Positions 23,712-25,380 of a stretch of 25,380 nt of DNA are shown here, one piece after another. Made by a program: the position numbers and the translations under genes. The DNA comes from Pseudonocardiales bacterium (GTDB lineage: Bacteria > Actinomycetota > Actinomycetes > Mycobacteriales > Jatrophihabitantaceae), in assembly GCA_030840415.1 (NCBI GenBank), contig JAVEEO010000459.1, positions 1 through 25,380 on the forward strand, in the 5' to 3' direction. Position 1 is the stretch's first letter; the number at the start of each line of letters is the position of its first letter. The notes below the pieces were generated by a model. It was given only the letters and a program-made list of their open reading frames with translations, had not been told where the DNA came from and searched no databases.

Positions 23712-24884
23712 GTGACTGGCACACCCGTCATCCGGATCAGCGACGTCTCGAAGAAGTTCGTGATCCGCAAGGACAAATCGCTCAAGGAGCGGCTGGTCAA
23801 CGCCCGCCGGTCCCGAGCGAACGTCGAGGAGTTCTGGGCGCTGCGCCACGTCGACCTCGAGGTCGACGCCGGCCACACGCTCGGCCTGATCGGTGGCAAC
23901 GGATCGGGCAAGAGCACCCTGCTCAAGATCATCGGCGGCATCCTGACACCCTCGGACGGCTACGTCGAACGGCGCGGCCGGCTGGCGGCGCTGCTCGAGC
24001 TCGGGGCCGGTTTCCACGGTGACCTGACCGGCCGCGAGAACGTCTACCTCAATGCCTCGATCCTGGGCCTGAGCCGGGCGCAGACCGACCAGTATTTCGG
24101 CTCGATCGTCGACTTCTCCGGCATCGAGCCGTTCATCGACACCCAGGTGAAGTTCTACTCCTCCGGCATGTACGTCCGACTGGCCTTCGCGGTCGCGATC
24201 CACGTCGACCCCGAGATCCTGCTGGTCGACGAGGTGCTGGCGGTCGGTGATGAGCCGTTCCAGCGCAAATGCCTGGACCGCATCAAGCAGTTCCAGCAGG
24301 ACGGCCGCACCATCATCCTGGTGACCCACAGCCTGGAACAGGTCCGGCAGATGTGCGACCGGGTGGTGCTGCTGGAGTCCGGCTCGGTGGTGGTCGACGG
24401 CTCACCGGCTGAGGCGGTCCGGCACTTCCGCGAGGTCAACTCCGAGCAGGACCACGTCGAGCAGGACGCCCGGCGGCACCTGCTGACGATCTCGAACCCG
24501 CGCACCGTCGACGCGGCCGGCAACCGCCTGACGGCCTACCCGGTGGGGGCCAGCGTTGGGGTGGAGTTCGACGTCAACGCGGAGTCGCCGGTGACCGACT
24601 GGGCCGCCGGGGTGGCGCTGACCGATGCCTCCGGGCTGCTCATCTACGGCACCAACACGGTGCTGCAGAACATCGCGGTGGCCCCGATCAGCGGCGCCCG
24701 CACCGTCCGGTTCCGCTTCGACCAGCTGCCGGTCGCCGAGGGCCAGTACTTCGTGACGCTGGCGGTGCATCCCAAGACCGGGCCGGACTACCACCGCATC
24801 GACCGGGCGATGTCGTTCCAGGTGGAAAACAGCGCCAACGACCCGGGCGTGCTCGCCCTGAGCCCGAAGATCGAGATCGAATGA
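23712..24884 (+). CDS. wzt: polysaccharide ABC exporter ATPase with Wzt_C-like domain
   Basis: A 390-residue ATPase partner of the Wzm permease, starting at GTG 23712. The longer open frame upstream lies on the wzm coding region and is not protein-like. Walker A is GGNGSGKST (61-69), the signature is YSSGMYVRL (149-157), Walker B is ILLVDE (169-174) and the switch His is 206 (VTHS). LLELGAGFHGDLTGRENVYL (94-113) is diagnostic for O-antigen/teichoic-acid exporters. Residues about 255-390 (SNPRTVDAAGNRLTAYPVGA onward) form a beta-rich Wzt_C-type domain, which in O-antigen exporters binds the modified end of the glycan. This implies a chain with a terminal mark. The 8-nt gap shows co-translation with wzm. 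Confidence 0.93.
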   Translation: MTGTPVIRISDVSKKFVIRKDKSLKERLVNARRSRANVEEFWALRHVDLEVDAGHTLGLIGGNGSGKSTLLKIIGGILTPSDGYVERRGRLAALLELGAGFHGDLTGRENVYLNASILGLSRAQTDQYFGSIVDFSGIEPFIDTQVKFYSSGMYVRLAFAVAIHVDPEILLVDEVLAVGDEPFQRKCLDRIKQFQQDGRTIILVTHSLEQVRQMCDRVVLLESGSVVVDGSPAEAVRHFREVNSEQDHVEQDARRHLLTISNPRTVDAAGNRLTAYPVGASVGVEFDVNAESPVTDWAAGVALTDASGLLIYGTNTVLQNIAVAPISGARTVRFRFDQLPVAEGQYFVTLAVHPKTGPDYHRIDRAMSFQVENSANDPGVLALSPKIEIE

Positions 24885-24909
24885 CCGCCGAGAGAAGGAA
24901 CTTCCAGCG

Positions 24910-25380
24910 ATGAGCCTGTTCCAAGCGCGCACTCCGGCCGAGGCGGCAAGCCTGCTTCCCGTCAACGGCCAGCCGGTGGTGATCGTGCCGGTCTTCAACT
25001 CCTACGACGACGTGGTGCGCTGCTACGAGGCCTTCTTCCGCAACACCCCGGCCGACGTGCCGTTGCTGGTAGTGGACGACCGCGGCTGGGACCGGCGCCC
25101 GTTCCAGGTGCTGAAGGAGGTTTTCGACGCCGCCGCCCCGGCGCACGACGTGGTGGTGCTGGAACAGATCTCGAACAAGGGCTTTCTGCTCACCATGAAT
25201 GACGCCTTCGTCGCGGCCGGCCGCAGCGACATCGTCATCCTCAACAGCGACGTGATCGTCGGGCCGCAGTGGCTGGGGCGGATGCGCGAGGCCGCCTACT
25301 CCTCCTCGACGGTGGCCACCGTGACCGCGTTGACCAATCACGGCACGATCGTCTCGGTGCCCAAGCGCAACGTCGCCACC
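24910..25380 (+). CDS. family 2 glycosyltransferase (3' end cut by window edge)
   Basis: Only the first 157 residues are in the window. The start is ATG 24910, with AAGGA (24895-24899) 10 nt upstream and 25 nt after the wzt stop. VVIVPVFNSYDDVVRCYEAF (23-42), then LLVVDDRG with the nucleotide-binding Asp pair, EQISNKGFLLTMNDAF and the DxD-like ILNSDVIVGPQWL follow the GT-A fold of family 2 in order. It probably adds a sugar to the glycan exported by Wzm/Wzt; donor and acceptor are unknown. The operon appears to continue to the right. Confidence 0.9.
   Translation, partial: MSLFQARTPAEAASLLPVNGQPVVIVPVFNSYDDVVRCYEAFFRNTPADVPLLVVDDRGWDRRPFQVLKEVFDAAAPAHDVVVLEQISNKGFLLTMNDAFVAAGRSDIVILNSDVIVGPQWLGRMREAAYSSSTVATVTALTNHGTIVSVPKRNVAT

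Overview
The window is high-GC DNA, roughly 70% or more in the genes, with GTG starts, GGAGG-type ribosome sites, many 4-nt stop/start overlaps and actinobacterial families (PAC2, TIGR03089, LytR-CpsA-Psr with a LytR_C tail, an 8Fe ferredoxin). It reads as a chromosomal segment of an actinomycete. The order TIGR03089 / LCP / rmlD matches the mycobacterial Rv3268-Rv3267-Rv3266c neighbourhood. The genus cannot be named from the sequence alone. I see no rRNA, tRNA, CRISPR array, transposase or integrase.

Layout. (1) 1-2106, minus: a two-subunit 3-oxoacid CoA-transferase (scoA, scoB) followed by a PAC2-family gene that runs off the left edge. (2) 2236-4660, minus: an LCP cell-wall ligase and a TIGR03089 protein, divergent from rmlD (dTDP-rhamnose synthesis, 4738-5643). 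(3) 5861-9947, plus: an exported SpoIID/LytB-type protein with five Asp/Gly-rich repeats, then two tandem GDP-mannose 4,6-dehydratase paralogues. (4) 9948-10278: a 331-nt AT-richer leader with a TGTAAA-CC-TTTACA palindrome. (5) 10279-19256, plus: eight genes that look like an uncharacterised biosynthetic or modification cassette: a divergent YrdC-domain protein, a GcvT-like folate protein, an MFS transporter, a 2-oxoglutarate/Fe(II) oxygenase, an aldehyde dehydrogenase, a 2[4Fe-4S] ferredoxin, an unrecognised 629-residue protein and a membrane di-iron desaturase-like enzyme. (6) 19294-22579: hisC (minus), a divergent aspC-type aminotransferase, and a small SRPBCC protein with a structured 5' leader. 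(7) 22768-25380, plus: a Wzm/Wzt polysaccharide ABC exporter and the start of a family 2 glycosyltransferase that runs off the right edge.

Most of the window concerns the cell envelope: nucleotide-sugar supply (RmlD, two GMD-type enzymes), export (Wzm/Wzt), glycosyl transfer (GT2), attachment to the wall (LCP) and wall remodelling (SpoIID-like). The cassette at 10279-19256 sits inside this region and is the best candidate for something undescribed. Its last three genes overlap (ferredoxin/unknown/desaturase) and suggest one electron-transfer oxidation module. Two in-frame TTA leucine codons lie in its first and third genes, and AT-rich dips lie at its start and after the transporter. These hint at a separate origin and at bldA-type translational control, but neither is proven.
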